A stretch of DNA of 64,000 bases, taken from an uncultured Hyphomicrobium sp. (lineage in GTDB: Bacteria; Pseudomonadota; Alphaproteobacteria; Rhizobiales; Hyphomicrobiaceae). A program made the position numbers and the translations under genes. Of this stretch, positions 42,273 through 53,314 are shown in pieces. Location of the stretch: contig NZ_CADEFI010000011.1 in the NCBI RefSeq assembly GCF_902826555.1, positions 1 through 64,000 on the forward strand. Direction: 5' to 3'. Position 1 is the stretch's first letter. Each line of letters starts with the position of its first letter. The notes beneath the pieces were generated by a model, which ran no database searches, was not told where the DNA came from, and saw only the letters and a program-made list of their open reading frames with translations.

Positions 42273-45200
42273 CTAGTCGTCGCTGGGAGTGCCTTCGGTG
42301 AGCAGGCCGACGTTGCCGCCGGTGGCTGTGACGTCGGTGGTGCGCACGCGCTCTGTCGCAAAGCGCACGAGGTAGTTCGGGCCGCCCGCCTTGGGGCCGG
42401 TGCCCGACAGGCCTTCGCCGCCGAACGGCTGCACGCCCGGCACGGCGCCGATCTGGTTGCGGTTGACATAGAGATTGCCGACGCGGGCATGCTCGGCGAC
42501 GTAGTCGGCGACGTAGCCGATGCGGCTGTGCACGCCGAGCGTCAGGCCGTAGCCGGTGGCGTTGATCTCATCCACCACCTTGGGCAGATGGCCGCCGGCA
42601 AAGCGGACGATATGCAGGATGGGGCCGAAGACCTCGCGCTCCAGCACGCCGATGCTGTCCATCTCATAGCAGGCCGGCGTGACGTAGGTGCCGGCGCGGC
42701 AGCCGGTCGGCAGGCGGAGGTCGATCAGCTCGCGCGCGTCGCGCTGCATGCGGACCTTGTGGGCCTCGAGCGCGTCCTGAGCCGCCTCGTCGATCACGGG
42801 GCCGATGTCGGTCGCGTAGTCGAACGGGTCGCCGACCTCGAGGGCCTCGATGGCGCCGGTCAACATGCGGATGGTGCGCGTGGCGATCTCCTCCTGCACG
42901 AAGAGCACGCGCAGCGCCGAGCAGCGCTGACCGGCACTGTCGAAGGCCGAGCGCACGGCATCGCGCACGACCTGCTCCGGCAGCGCACTGCTGTCGGCGA
43001 TCATCGCATTGAGACCGCCGGTCTCGGCAATGAGCGGCACCATGTCGGCCTTGCGGTCGGCAAGCGCCTTCTGAATGGCCCAGGCCGCGTCGTTGCCGCC
43101 CGTGAAGGCGATGCCCTTGACCTTCGGCGACTTGACGAGCGCGGCACCGACGGCGCCGGAGCCGGTGAGAAGATGCAGGACGTCGGTCGGAACGCCGGCC
43201 TGGTGCAGGATGCGGATGGCGAGCATCGCCGTGACGGGGGTCTGCTCGGCGGGCTTGGCGAGCACCGGATTGCCGGCAGCGAGCGCGGCCGCGATCTGGC
43301 CGACGAATATGGCGAGCGGGAAGTTCCAGGGTGCGATGCAGGCGAAGGGGCCGCGCCCTCTCAAGTCGAGGGTATTGGTCTCGCCGGTCGGACCCTTCAG
43401 GGCGACCGGCGCGCTCATCAGGCGGCGGGCCTCGACGGCGTAATAGCGCAGCAGGTCTGCCGTCTCGCGCACCTCCGCGAGCGCCGCGGGCAACATCTTG
43501 CCGGCCTCGCGCACGAGAACTGCCATGAGCCGGGCGCGGTCGCGCTCGATCATGTCGGCGGCCAGATCCAGGATCTTGGCGCGGGCGGGGCCGCCGAGCT
43601 TGTCCCAAGCGTGAGCTGCGCGCTCGGCGCTCTGGATGGCGGCGTCGACCTCGCGCGGGGTGGCGATGCGCACGCTGCCGAGGCGTTCCCGGCGATCGTG
43701 CGGGCAGGTCAGAAGTGCCGCCTGCGGGCCGCCGATGGTCTCGATGCCGTCGACGATGGGACCGGCGTCGAACTCGTGCCCGAGGGCGGCTTCCATCTGC
43801 GCGATCAGCTCGCCGCGCGCGGTGCGTTCCGTCAGTGCGACGCCGAACGAGTTCTTACGCTCAGGCCAGAAGATGTCGCGAGGGCGCGGCAGCGGCTTGG
43901 TGGCCGTGTCGGCCCGCTCGCGCTCGGCGGTCTCGACCGGATCGCGGATGATCTGGCCGACAGGGGCCTCGTCGTCGGCGAGACGATTGACGAACGACGT
44001 ATTGGCCCCGTTTTCCAGCAGGCGACGGACGAGATAGGAAAGCAGATCCTCGTGCTCGCCGACCGGCGCGTAGATGCGGCACGGGTGGCGCAGCTTGCCG
44101 GGGGCGGAGACCTCCTCGTAAAGCGCCTCGCCCATGCCGTGCAGGCGCTGGAACTCAAAGGCCGTCTGGCCCGCCGCGACGATGGCGGAGGCGACGGTGT
44201 GGGCGTTGTGGGTGGCAAACTGCGGATAGAAGGCCTTGGCGTCCGAGAGGATGAGACGCATGCAGGCAAGATAGGAAACGTCGGTGTGAAGCTTGCGCGT
44301 CAGCACCGGATAGTCTGCGAGGCCGCGTTCTTGCGCCCACTTGATCTCGCTATCCCAGTAGGCGCCCTTGACGAGGCGGACGGGAATGCGCTTGCCGCCC
44401 TGCTCGGCGAGGCGGCGCAGCCAGCGGATGGTCGGGATGGCACGCTTGCCGTAAGCCTGCACCGCGAGGCCGAGGCCGGTCCAGCGTTCGAGCTCCGGAT
44501 CCCTGTAGGCGCGCGAGAACATGTCGAGCAACAGCTCGTGGCGATCCTGCTCCTCGGCATCGAGCGTCACGGCGAGGCCGCGGGCTTCCGCCGCGCGCAG
44601 GAGTGCGATGAGGCGCGGATAGAGCTCCTCCGCAAGGCGTGCTTCCTTGCCCGGCTCGTAGCGGGGATGCAGCGCGGACAGTTTTACCGACAGGCTCGGG
44701 CGGGCGAGCAGGGAATCGGGATGCGACAGCGGATTGGGCCCTGCGGCGTGACCGACCGCGTCGATGGCGGTCATGTAGCGGTCGAAGTAGCGCTCGGCGT
44801 CTTTCGCCGTCTTCGCCGCCTCGCCCAGCATGTCGTAGGAGAAACGAAAGCCGCGGGCCTCGTAAGGGGCGGAGCGCGCGATGGCCTCGCGGATGGAGCG
44901 GCCGAGCACGAACTGATCGCCTAGCAGCTTGACCGCCTGGCGGACGGCCTGGCGGATAAAGGGCTCGCCCGAGCGCGCGGCAAGGCGCTTCAGGGCCTCC
45001 CAGGGGTTGGCGCCGCGCGCCTCCCGCAGCTTGACGATACGGCCGGTCAGCATCAACGCCCAGGTGGACGCATTGACCAGCGTACTGTCGGAGTGGCCGC
45101 GGTGGCGCTCCCACTGGCCGCCGGCGATCTTCTCGGCGATGAAGCGATCGGCGGTCTCGGCGTCGGGGATGCGCAGCAACGCCTCGGCGAGGCACATCAG

Positions 45201-45473
45201 AATGATGCCCTCCTCGCTCGAGAGGCCGTACTCGCGCATGAAGGCGTCGACGCCGCCGTGCTTGGCAGCATCGGCGCGAGCTGACTCCACCAGGTTGCGT
45301 GCCATCTCGCCGGTGCGGCGGCGCTCGTCCTCGGTGAAGACGGCGCGCTCGATCAAGCCGCCGACCAGGCGCGTTTCGTCGGAGAGATAGTGTGCGGCAA
45401 TCTCGTCGCGCGCCGGCTCCTCGCCTTCGCCGGCCCGGCGGGCAGCGAACTCGGATTTTCTCAGCGCAACCAT
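42273..45473 (-). CDS. putA: Bifunctional proline dehydrogenase / P5C dehydrogenase PutA
   Basis: Oxidises proline to glutamate in two steps at the inner face of the membrane. 1066 residues from ATG 45473; an open frame extends to a GTG at 45554 without similarity. The FAD-dependent proline dehydrogenase barrel covers about 170-490 (VKLSALHPRYEPGK, RLVKGAYWDSEIK, FATHNAHTV). The aldehyde dehydrogenase covers about 550-1010, with the catalytic Cys in SAGQRCSALR (about 850) and Glu in IAETGG. No ribbon-helix-helix at the N-terminus, so it is not a self-repressor like the E. coli protein. Confidence 0.96.
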   Translation of the reverse strand: MVALRKSEFAARRAGEGEEPARDEIAAHYLSDETRLVGGLIERAVFTEDERRRTGEMARNLVESARADAAKHGGVDAFMREYGLSSEEGIILMCLAEALLRIPDAETADRFIAEKIAGGQWERHRGHSDSTLVNASTWALMLTGRIVKLREARGANPWEALKRLAARSGEPFIRQAVRQAVKLLGDQFVLGRSIREAIARSAPYEARGFRFSYDMLGEAAKTAKDAERYFDRYMTAIDAVGHAAGPNPLSHPDSLLARPSLSVKLSALHPRYEPGKEARLAEELYPRLIALLRAAEARGLAVTLDAEEQDRHELLLDMFSRAYRDPELERWTGLGLAVQAYGKRAIPTIRWLRRLAEQGGKRIPVRLVKGAYWDSEIKWAQERGLADYPVLTRKLHTDVSYLACMRLILSDAKAFYPQFATHNAHTVASAIVAAGQTAFEFQRLHGMGEALYEEVSAPGKLRHPCRIYAPVGEHEDLLSYLVRRLLENGANTSFVNRLADDEAPVGQIIRDPVETAERERADTATKPLPRPRDIFWPERKNSFGVALTERTARGELIAQMEAALGHEFDAGPIVDGIETIGGPQAALLTCPHDRRERLGSVRIATPREVDAAIQSAERAAHAWDKLGGPARAKILDLAADMIERDRARLMAVLVREAGKMLPAALAEVRETADLLRYYAVEARRLMSAPVALKGPTGETNTLDLRGRGPFACIAPWNFPLAIFVGQIAAALAAGNPVLAKPAEQTPVTAMLAIRILHQAGVPTDVLHLLTGSGAVGAALVKSPKVKGIAFTGGNDAAWAIQKALADRKADMVPLIAETGGLNAMIADSSALPEQVVRDAVRSAFDSAGQRCSALRVLFVQEEIATRTIRMLTGAIEALEVGDPFDYATDIGPVIDEAAQDALEAHKVRMQRDARELIDLRLPTGCRAGTYVTPACYEMDSIGVLEREVFGPILHIVRFAGGHLPKVVDEINATGYGLTLGVHSRIGYVADYVAEHARVGNLYVNRNQIGAVPGVQPFGGEGLSGTGPKAGGPNYLVRFATERVRTTDVTATGGNVGLLTEGTPSDD

Positions 45474-45725
45474 CCCGTGTCCCGATTTCGAAGTCCGGCT
45501 CAACGCGCGGCTATGTCCCGAAGGGAGCACACCTGATTCTTCCGGCGTTTGCACTTTACCATGTGGCGCTTTGCTGTGGGTTGTACAACGGGCTCCGCAA
45601 CGGTGGCCGGAAGGGCTCAGGGCCTCACACCCCCTTGACGCAGTGATCCGCTCAGCCTCACTTCACGCGCAATCGGCGGGCCCAATCGGCGGCCGGATGG
45701 CGAATCGGAGAGGCGGGTAGCGCAC

Positions 45726-46541
45726 GTGGAGATCGTACGCACAATCAGTCATTTAAGGCATGCGGTGGGGCAATGGCGGGCGGCCGGCGATCGCGTTGCG
45801 CTGGTGCCGACCATGGGCGCGCTGCATGCCGGCCACATCGGGCTCGTCGGCGCGGCGCTTTCCATGGCGGACAAGGTGGTGGTGTCGATCTTCGTCAACC
45901 CGACGCAGTTTGCGCCGCACGAGGACCTCGACCGCTACCCGCGCGATGAAGCGGGAGACGTGGGCAAGCTCGCCGGCGCGGGCGCGCATCTCGTATGGGC
46001 GCCCGCCGTTTCCGAGATCTATCCCGACGGCTTCGCGACGCGCATCGTTCCGGAAGGGGCGGCGCTGCCGCTCGAAGGCGCGTTCCGGCCGCACCACTTC
46101 GGCGGCGTGGCAACGGTGGTGTGCAAGCTCATCCTGTCGGCGCTGCCGGACGTGGCGCTGTTCGGCGAGAAGGATTTCCAGCAGCTCGCCGTGATCCGGC
46201 AGATGGTGCGGGATCTGGCGCTGCCGGTCGCCATCCAGGGCGTGCCGACGGTGCGGGAGGACGACGGGCTCGCGCTCTCCTCGCGCAACGCCTACCTCAG
46301 CGAGAACGACCGCTACATCGCGCCCATGCTCTACAAAGCCATTTCGGAGGTGGCGCGCGGGCGCGATCCGCGGGAGGCGGCGGAGGCGCTGATCGCCGCC
46401 GGCTTCGCTCGGGTGGACTACATCGACGTGCGAGATGCGGAAACTCTGGCGCCGTTCGTGCCGGGCTCGGGACGTCCGGGGCGCGTGCTCGCTGCCGCCT
46501 GGCTCGGCAAGACGCGGCTGATCGACAACGTCGGGTTCTGA
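45726..46541 (+). CDS. panC: Pantothenate synthetase
   Basis: Joins pantoate and beta-alanine with ATP in CoA synthesis; cytosolic. 271 residues from GTG 45726 (MEIVRTISHL). Substrate motifs: VPTMGALHAGHIGLV with the HIGH-like element, VVSIFVNPTQFAPHEDL, and ALFGEKDFQQLAVIRQMVRD with a KMSK-like lysine region. DDGLALSSRNAYLS is conserved. No panB or panD adjacent. It converges with the EamA gene with no spacing (stop codons abut). Confidence 0.96.
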   Translation: MEIVRTISHLRHAVGQWRAAGDRVALVPTMGALHAGHIGLVGAALSMADKVVVSIFVNPTQFAPHEDLDRYPRDEAGDVGKLAGAGAHLVWAPAVSEIYPDGFATRIVPEGAALPLEGAFRPHHFGGVATVVCKLILSALPDVALFGEKDFQQLAVIRQMVRDLALPVAIQGVPTVREDDGLALSSRNAYLSENDRYIAPMLYKAISEVARGRDPREAAEALIAAGFARVDYIDVRDAETLAPFVPGSGRPGRVLAAAWLGKTRLIDNVGF

Positions 46542-47477
46542 TCAACTCGCCCGCTCGCGGGTGGCGAGCCAAAGGCCGCAGCCAATGAGCGCGATGCCGA
46601 CGAGATTGTAGGCGTGGAGTTCTTCGCCGAGCAAAAGCACGGCCAGGATGGTGCCGAAGACGGGCACCAGATGCACGGTGAGCCCGGCCGTGTTGGCGCC
46701 GAGCAATTCCACGGTGCGGTTGAAGGCCAAGTAGGCCAGGATCGAAGCGAAGATCGACACGTAGCCGACAGCGAGCGCGGATTCGACCGAGACCGGCATG
46801 GGGCGCACCCACACGGTCTCGGCGATGTAGAACGGCAGTAGGAGCGTGGCGCCGAGGGCGAACGTGACAAAGGCAAAGCTCAGCCCTTGCACGGGCGGGC
46901 GCAAGCGGAGCAGTGCCGTATAGACGGCATAGCTCACGACCGCGGCCAGCATCCAGAGATCGCCACGCTTGAAGTCGAGGGTCATGAGCACGGCCGGATC
47001 GCCGTGCGAGATCAGCGTCAGCGCGCCCGCCAAGGATGCGGCGATGCCGGCGGCCTGCCAGCCGGTGAGCGTCTCGCGAAAAATCAGGAACGTGGCGATG
47101 ACGACGACGATCGGCATCGCCGTTTGCAGCATGACGATGTTGATGGCCGTGGTGGTGTGCGCGCTGACATAGAGAAACGTGTTGAAGATGCTGATGCCGA
47201 GCGCGGTCAGCACGAGCATGACCGGCCAGTTGCGCGCCATCTGGGGCACGTCGCGGCGCAAGTGGGGCCAGGCGAGCGGGGCGATCAGGACTGCGGCCAC
47301 GGTCCAGCGCCAGAACGCCAGCCCGATGGGGGGAATATGTTCGGCGATGGAGCGCGCCACAATGGCGTTGCCGGCCCAGAAGAGACCGGGCAACAGCATC
47401 AGGAACCGCGGCTCATCGGCGAGTGCGGCGAGCCATGTGCGGCGAGGCGCGGGCGTGTTTTGTTGTTGGTCTTGCAT
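46542..47477 (-). CDS. EamA/DMT family transporter
   Basis: Inner-membrane drug/metabolite exporter-type protein of 311 residues with ten predicted helices in two EamA repeats, e.g. LLPGLFWAGNAIVARSIAEH in repeat 1 and LAVGYVSIFASILAYLAFNR in repeat 2. ATG 47477 is in a good context. The stop codon abuts the convergent panC stop. Substrate unknown; related proteins export amino acids or other small metabolites. Confidence 0.92.
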   Translation of the reverse strand: MQDQQQNTPAPRRTWLAALADEPRFLMLLPGLFWAGNAIVARSIAEHIPPIGLAFWRWTVAAVLIAPLAWPHLRRDVPQMARNWPVMLVLTALGISIFNTFLYVSAHTTTAINIVMLQTAMPIVVVIATFLIFRETLTGWQAAGIAASLAGALTLISHGDPAVLMTLDFKRGDLWMLAAVVSYAVYTALLRLRPPVQGLSFAFVTFALGATLLLPFYIAETVWVRPMPVSVESALAVGYVSIFASILAYLAFNRTVELLGANTAGLTVHLVPVFGTILAVLLLGEELHAYNLVGIALIGCGLWLATRERAS

Positions 47478-47592
47478 CGCTCGGTCTCTTTGGCCTCAAG
47501 CGGATCAAACTGCTTGGCACCGCAGATACCAGAGACGGGCGACGCGTAGATCACAAATCGTGTGCCAGGGCGACGTTTCGGCGCACGTGGAA

Positions 47593-47624
47593 GCGGGATC
47601 GCGCGTCGTGGCGCGCGATCCCGC
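47593..47624. terminator. 13-bp inverted repeat, probable terminator of the ARPP-1 gene
   Basis: GCGGGATCGCGCG (47593-47605) and its perfect complement (47612-47624), loop of six. It lies 13 bases beyond the stop of the minus-strand gene. There is no T-run on the minus strand, so termination strength is uncertain. Confidence 0.55.
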
Positions 47625-47637
47625 TCCTCTTTCGCGT

Positions 47638-48807
47638 TTATTTCTTCAACAGGTTCATATGCAGCAATTCGCCGCCTTTCATGCGGGAGGCGAAGGCTTC
47701 GGTCTTCTCGCCTTCCGAGACCTCGAGATTGAGGGCGTCGTTGAGGGCCTGCTCGTGTTTCTTGCCGGCGTCGGCATCCTTGAGGAAGGCGTCGACGTCC
47801 GACTTGGTGGGCTGTGCGGCCTTGGTGTCCTCGCGCCGCGAGATGGCTTCGGTCGCCGCGGCGTTCAGGTGCTTCGTCCAGTATTTGCGGAACAGCGCGT
47901 TCGACGGGTAAATGTCGGCGCTCTTCAGCTCGCCATTGATCGCAATTACGAGGCCCACCACGTCGGCCTCGCTCTCTCCCTTGGGCTTCAGCTCGTCGAT
48001 GTAGGCCGCCTGCGCCTTGGCCAGCTTCTCGTTTTCAAGCGCGAGCTGCAGGCTGGTCGGAGATGCCTCGGCGGCTACGTTCGAGCTCAAGCTCATGCCG
48101 AGCGCGCTCTGCATCCTGTCGACGTTGCGCCAAACCTCGCCCTGCGCGTCGGGGGCAGCGGGAGCAGCGGTAGAAAGTTGCTGTCCGACCACCGGCAGGG
48201 AATCGAGCGCCCTGTTGAGATTATCGACATCAGGTGGCGTCCGATCCGGGCTCCCGGCGTCAAGCGATTCGGAGGCAGCCGGAGCGCTCGCGGCTACCGA
48301 GGCGGTCTCGTATTTCTGGCCGAGACGCATGGCGCGCTTGCCCTCCAGCGAGGGCATGAAGCTCTTGGAGCTGGTGAAGGTGGCGACCTCCTCGTTGCCG
48401 CGCGCCGACCAACGCCCACGCTCGACGCAGTAGGACGCAATCGGCACGCGACCGGATTTCGGCGGAACGAGGATCGTGACCGTCAGCACGCGATCCTGCT
48501 GGCCGCCTTTGACGATGTCGCCGGCATGGACGAGCACGGGCTCTTCGCCGGCATTCTCGATTTCGAGCTCGCTCACCTGCTGCGTCTCGTGAACCTTGAC
48601 GCGGCCTTTCTCAAGCGCCTCGTCCAGGGTCAAAGGGACAGGCCCCGCAGCAGATGGGCCCTTGATGAAGTAGATGGCAAGGTTTTCGTGCGTGATCGGC
48701 TCGGCGATCTCGCGCGCCTCGCCGGCCAGTGCGCCCGGCGCGGGCAACGCGAAGAGGAGTGTAAATGCGGGTGTAAAAAGGAACGGAATCAGAGATCGAG
48801 CGGTCAT
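47638..48807 (-). CDS. Secreted ARPP-1 (DUF6569) domain protein
   Basis: 389 residues. Signal peptide FTPAFTLLFALPAPGALAG. The ARPP-1 domain (named from ADP-ribosylglycohydrolase/phosphatase associations) is clear: LEIENAGEEPVLVHAGDIV, GGQQDRVLTVTILVPPKSG, and VERGRWS. The second half, after an Ala/Ser-rich linker, is helical and charged. No catalytic residues are known for it. ATG 48807 has GGAG 9 bases upstream. A periplasmic location is inferred from the signal peptide. Confidence 0.85.
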   Translation of the reverse strand: MTARSLIPFLFTPAFTLLFALPAPGALAGEAREIAEPITHENLAIYFIKGPSAAGPVPLTLDEALEKGRVKVHETQQVSELEIENAGEEPVLVHAGDIVKGGQQDRVLTVTILVPPKSGRVPIASYCVERGRWSARGNEEVATFTSSKSFMPSLEGKRAMRLGQKYETASVAASAPAASESLDAGSPDRTPPDVDNLNRALDSLPVVGQQLSTAAPAAPDAQGEVWRNVDRMQSALGMSLSSNVAAEASPTSLQLALENEKLAKAQAAYIDELKPKGESEADVVGLVIAINGELKSADIYPSNALFRKYWTKHLNAAATEAISRREDTKAAQPTKSDVDAFLKDADAGKKHEQALNDALNLEVSEGEKTEAFASRMKGGELLHMNLLKK

Positions 48808-49176
48808 TCGTCAAATCTCCATCGATATGAAACTTTTGAAAACAACGTCGACGGATATTCCCCGTCTGCGGCGCCCGTGCGGGCGAGCGGTGACGGAACC
48901 CCGGCATTGTGGTGACCGGAACCGATTGAAAACGTGGCAAGTCGTGGATATCGCCGAGAACGCTTCCGGCGCAGCGAAGCGACTTCCGATGGGCGCCGGA
49001 CGCAGCCGAAATCGTTCTCCGCCTGTGGCCGGTACGCACGCCCGGCTTGCCAAGCGTCGGCGGGCCGTGCCACCTCTCACCCGATACGACAACCCATAGA
49101 TTCGGGCCCCGCGCTCGCGTCTGTATTGCGTTGCGCCGCCGGGCCACGCCTTTGCAAGGGCGAGAGGTGACGGCGC
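48808..49176. other. Divergent intergenic region between the ARPP-1 gene and parE
   Basis: About 370 bases. No gene, repeat or operator recognised. Open frames here have Arg-rich, non-protein-like sequence. It should hold the promoters of both flanking genes. Confidence 0.35.
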
Positions 49177-51192
49177 ATGGCCCAATCGATCCGCGATCTC
49201 TTCTCGAGCCTGACACAAAGCATGACCGACAAGACCAGCCGCGCCCGCAAGACCAGCGACGCGTCCGAAACCTACACCGCCGCAGATATCGAGGTGCTGG
49301 AAGGGCTGGAGCCCGTCCGGCGGCGCCCGGGCATGTACATCGGCGGCACGGACGAGAAGGCGCTGCACCACCTGTTCGCGGAAGTCATCGACAACTCCAT
49401 GGACGAGGCCGTCGCCGGCCATGCCGACTGGATCGAAGTGCGGCTCGACGCGGACGGGTTCCTCTCGGTGACGGACAATGGGCGCGGTATTCCCGTCGAC
49501 CCGCATCCCAAGTTCAAGAACAAGAGCGCGCTCGAAGTGATCATGTGCACGCTGCACTCGGGCGGCAAGTTCGATGGCAAGGCGTACAATACGTCCGGCG
49601 GACTGCACGGCGTCGGCGTGTCGGTGGTCAACGCCTTGTCGGACACGTGCGAGGTGGAGGTGGCGCGCGGCCAGCAGCTCTACCGCATGGTGTTCTCGCG
49701 CGGCGTCGCGCAGACCAAGCTCGAGAAGCTCGGCTCGGTGATGAACCGGCGCGGCACAAAGGTGCGCTTTCATCCGGACGAGACGATTTTCGGCAAGGGC
49801 GCGCACTTCAAGCCGGCGCGTCTCTTCAAGATGGCCCGCTCGAAGGCCTATCTTTTCGGCGGCGTCGAGATCCGCTGGAGCTGCGATCCGTCGCTGATCA
49901 AGGACGATACCGCTGCGGAGGCCGTGTTCCATTTTCCGGGCGGGCTCAAGGATTATCTGGCGTCCGAGATCGCGGGCCAGACGCTCGTCTCCAAAGACAT
50001 CTTCGCCGGCAACGTCGAGCGCGAAGGCAAGCACGGCTCGGTCGAGTGGGCCGTGGCGTGGGTCGCCGACGAGGACGGCTTCTGCCGCTCCTACTGCAAT
50101 ACCATCCCGACGGGCGAAGGCGGCACGCACGAGAACGGCTTCCGCTCGGCGCTCTCCAAAAGCTTGCGCGAGTTCGGCGAGCGCGTCGGCAACCGCAAGG
50201 CGGCGCAGATCACGGCCGAGGACGTGATGGGCACGGCGGCTGCAATGCTCTCCGTTTTCATCCGCGAGCCAGAATTCCAGGGCCAGACCAAGGACAAGCT
50301 GGCGACGCAGGAAGCGCAGCGCATCGTCGAATCGGCGGTCAAGGACGCTTTCGATCATTGGCTGACGGATAGCCCGCAGCAGGCGACGCGCCTCCTTGAG
50401 TGGACCGTCGACCAGGCCGAGGAGCGCTTGAAGCGCCGGCGGGAAAAAGAGATCGGGCGCCAGACGGCGACGCGCAAGCTTCGTCTTCCGGGCAAGCTCG
50501 CGGACTGCTCGATCCAGCAGGCAGCCGGCACGGAGATCTTCATCGTCGAGGGCGACAGCGCTGGCGGCTCGGCCAAGAGCGCGCGCGACCGCGAGACCCA
50601 GGCCATTCTTCCCTTGCGCGGCAAGATCCTGAACGTGGCCAACGCCTCGTCGGCCAAACTCTCGCAGAACCAGCTGCTCGCAGACCTCATTCAGGCGCTC
50701 GGCGTCGGGACCGGGGCCAAGTACCGCGACGACGACCTGCGTTACGAACGCGTGATCGTGATGACGGACGCGGACGTGGACGGCGCGCACATCGCCTCGC
50801 TACTCATCACGTTCTTCTACCAGGAGATGCCGGAGCTGATCGAGAACGGGCATCTTTTTCTGGCAGTGCCGCCGCTTTTCAAGCTCGCGCACGGAGCGAA
50901 GTCGTTCTACGCGACGACCGTGGAGCAGCGCGACGAGATCCTGAAGCGCGAGTTCGCGGCCAATGCCAAGGTGGAGATCAGCCGCTTCAAGGGCCTCGGC
51001 GAGATGAACGCCCAGCAGCTCAAAGAAACGACGATGGACCCGAGGAAGAGATTGCTGCTCCGTGTGGAGATCGGCGACGGAGACCGCACCGCGATCGGCG
51101 AAGCCGTCAATGCACTGATGGGCTCGAAGCCGGAAGCGCGCTTCCGCTTCATCCAGGATCGCGCCGCGTTCGCGAAGGATCTCGACATCTAG
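49177..51192 (+). CDS. parE: DNA topoisomerase IV subunit B
   Basis: ATPase subunit of the type IIA topoisomerase that decatenates daughter chromosomes. 671 residues. GHKL ATP site: EVIDNSMDEAVAG, DNGRGIPV, GGLHGVGVSVVNALS. Transducer, then the TOPRIM metal site IVEGDSAGGSAK and DADVDGAHI. The ParE rather than GyrB identity rests on length and on the absence of the GyrB C-terminal insert. AGAGG precedes ATG 49177. glpK starts 18 bases after its stop. Confidence 0.95.
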   Translation: MAQSIRDLFSSLTQSMTDKTSRARKTSDASETYTAADIEVLEGLEPVRRRPGMYIGGTDEKALHHLFAEVIDNSMDEAVAGHADWIEVRLDADGFLSVTDNGRGIPVDPHPKFKNKSALEVIMCTLHSGGKFDGKAYNTSGGLHGVGVSVVNALSDTCEVEVARGQQLYRMVFSRGVAQTKLEKLGSVMNRRGTKVRFHPDETIFGKGAHFKPARLFKMARSKAYLFGGVEIRWSCDPSLIKDDTAAEAVFHFPGGLKDYLASEIAGQTLVSKDIFAGNVEREGKHGSVEWAVAWVADEDGFCRSYCNTIPTGEGGTHENGFRSALSKSLREFGERVGNRKAAQITAEDVMGTAAAMLSVFIREPEFQGQTKDKLATQEAQRIVESAVKDAFDHWLTDSPQQATRLLEWTVDQAEERLKRRREKEIGRQTATRKLRLPGKLADCSIQQAAGTEIFIVEGDSAGGSAKSARDRETQAILPLRGKILNVANASSAKLSQNQLLADLIQALGVGTGAKYRDDDLRYERVIVMTDADVDGAHIASLLITFFYQEMPELIENGHLFLAVPPLFKLAHGAKSFYATTVEQRDEILKREFAANAKVEISRFKGLGEMNAQQLKETTMDPRKRLLLRVEIGDGDRTAIGEAVNALMGSKPEARFRFIQDRAAFAKDLDI

Positions 51193-51210
51193 ACAGGGCG
51201 GCCCTGAGCG

Positions 51211-52704
<1,494 letters not shown>

Positions 52705-52733
52705 GTGCGCTCGTAGTTTGCGCGGCGATTCGA

Positions 52734-52952
52734 CTATGAATGCAGGAGCGTGTCCTGGATCGGGATGTTCGTGACCTCGGCGTTGCGGGCGTCGATGACC
52801 CGCAATGACCAACCCTGCCACCGGTCCGTCGCGGCTAGCTTGCGTGCAACGGATGCCGCGTGAACCTTCGCACTTTCGACATACTCGAAATCCTTGCCGA
52901 GATGGTCGATGTGAATGCTCTCATCATTTTCCAAATGGAAATAGTAGCGCAT
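52734..52952 (-). CDS. DUF6894-type small protein
   Basis: 72 residues starting MRYYFHLENDE, the hallmark opening of this family, then SAKVHAASVARKLAATDRWQ. A longer open frame to 53105 is unlikely. Function unknown; such genes are often multicopy in Rhizobiales. Converges with glpK. Confidence 0.8.
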   Translation of the reverse strand: MRYYFHLENDESIHIDHLGKDFEYVESAKVHAASVARKLAATDRWQGWSLRVIDARNAEVTNIPIQDTLLHS

Positions 52953-53314
52953 GGTCAGGCCGCTCTCAGTCCGATCGATTGATTGTGGTCCCCGGGCGAG
53001 CGCGCCGAAATCGTGTGCGCGCCGTTGAGCAACGTTCAGTACTTTGCTTGGGGAAGCTTGATCGCGCGGTCGCAAAATGGGCCCGGGGACACGTGCTGTC
53101 CCCAAGCCCTTACAAGCGCGATACGATGTAGCGAGAACCTAGGCGACAGCTCCGAAGGCCGGTAGTATGTCACCGCTACTTACCGTTACACCCGCGGGCG
53201 GGCGGACCGACCAACACCTTTTCCGACAAACGTTTTTCCCGGATTTTCAACTTTGGTCTGCGGCTCGTCGTGCCGCCTGCCCGCGCGGCCGGAATTTTGA
53301 TCGGATGAAGGGAC
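52953..53314. other. Intergenic region upstream of the CadC-like gene
   Basis: About 360 bases, divergent. The sequence around 53210-53250 is locally AT-richer and is the likely promoter region for the next gene. No operator or RNA gene recognised. Confidence 0.35.

Noticed and set aside
42489-44924. 811-codon frame opposite putA
   Set aside because: Antisense shadow; no domain, and PutA is certain on the other strand.
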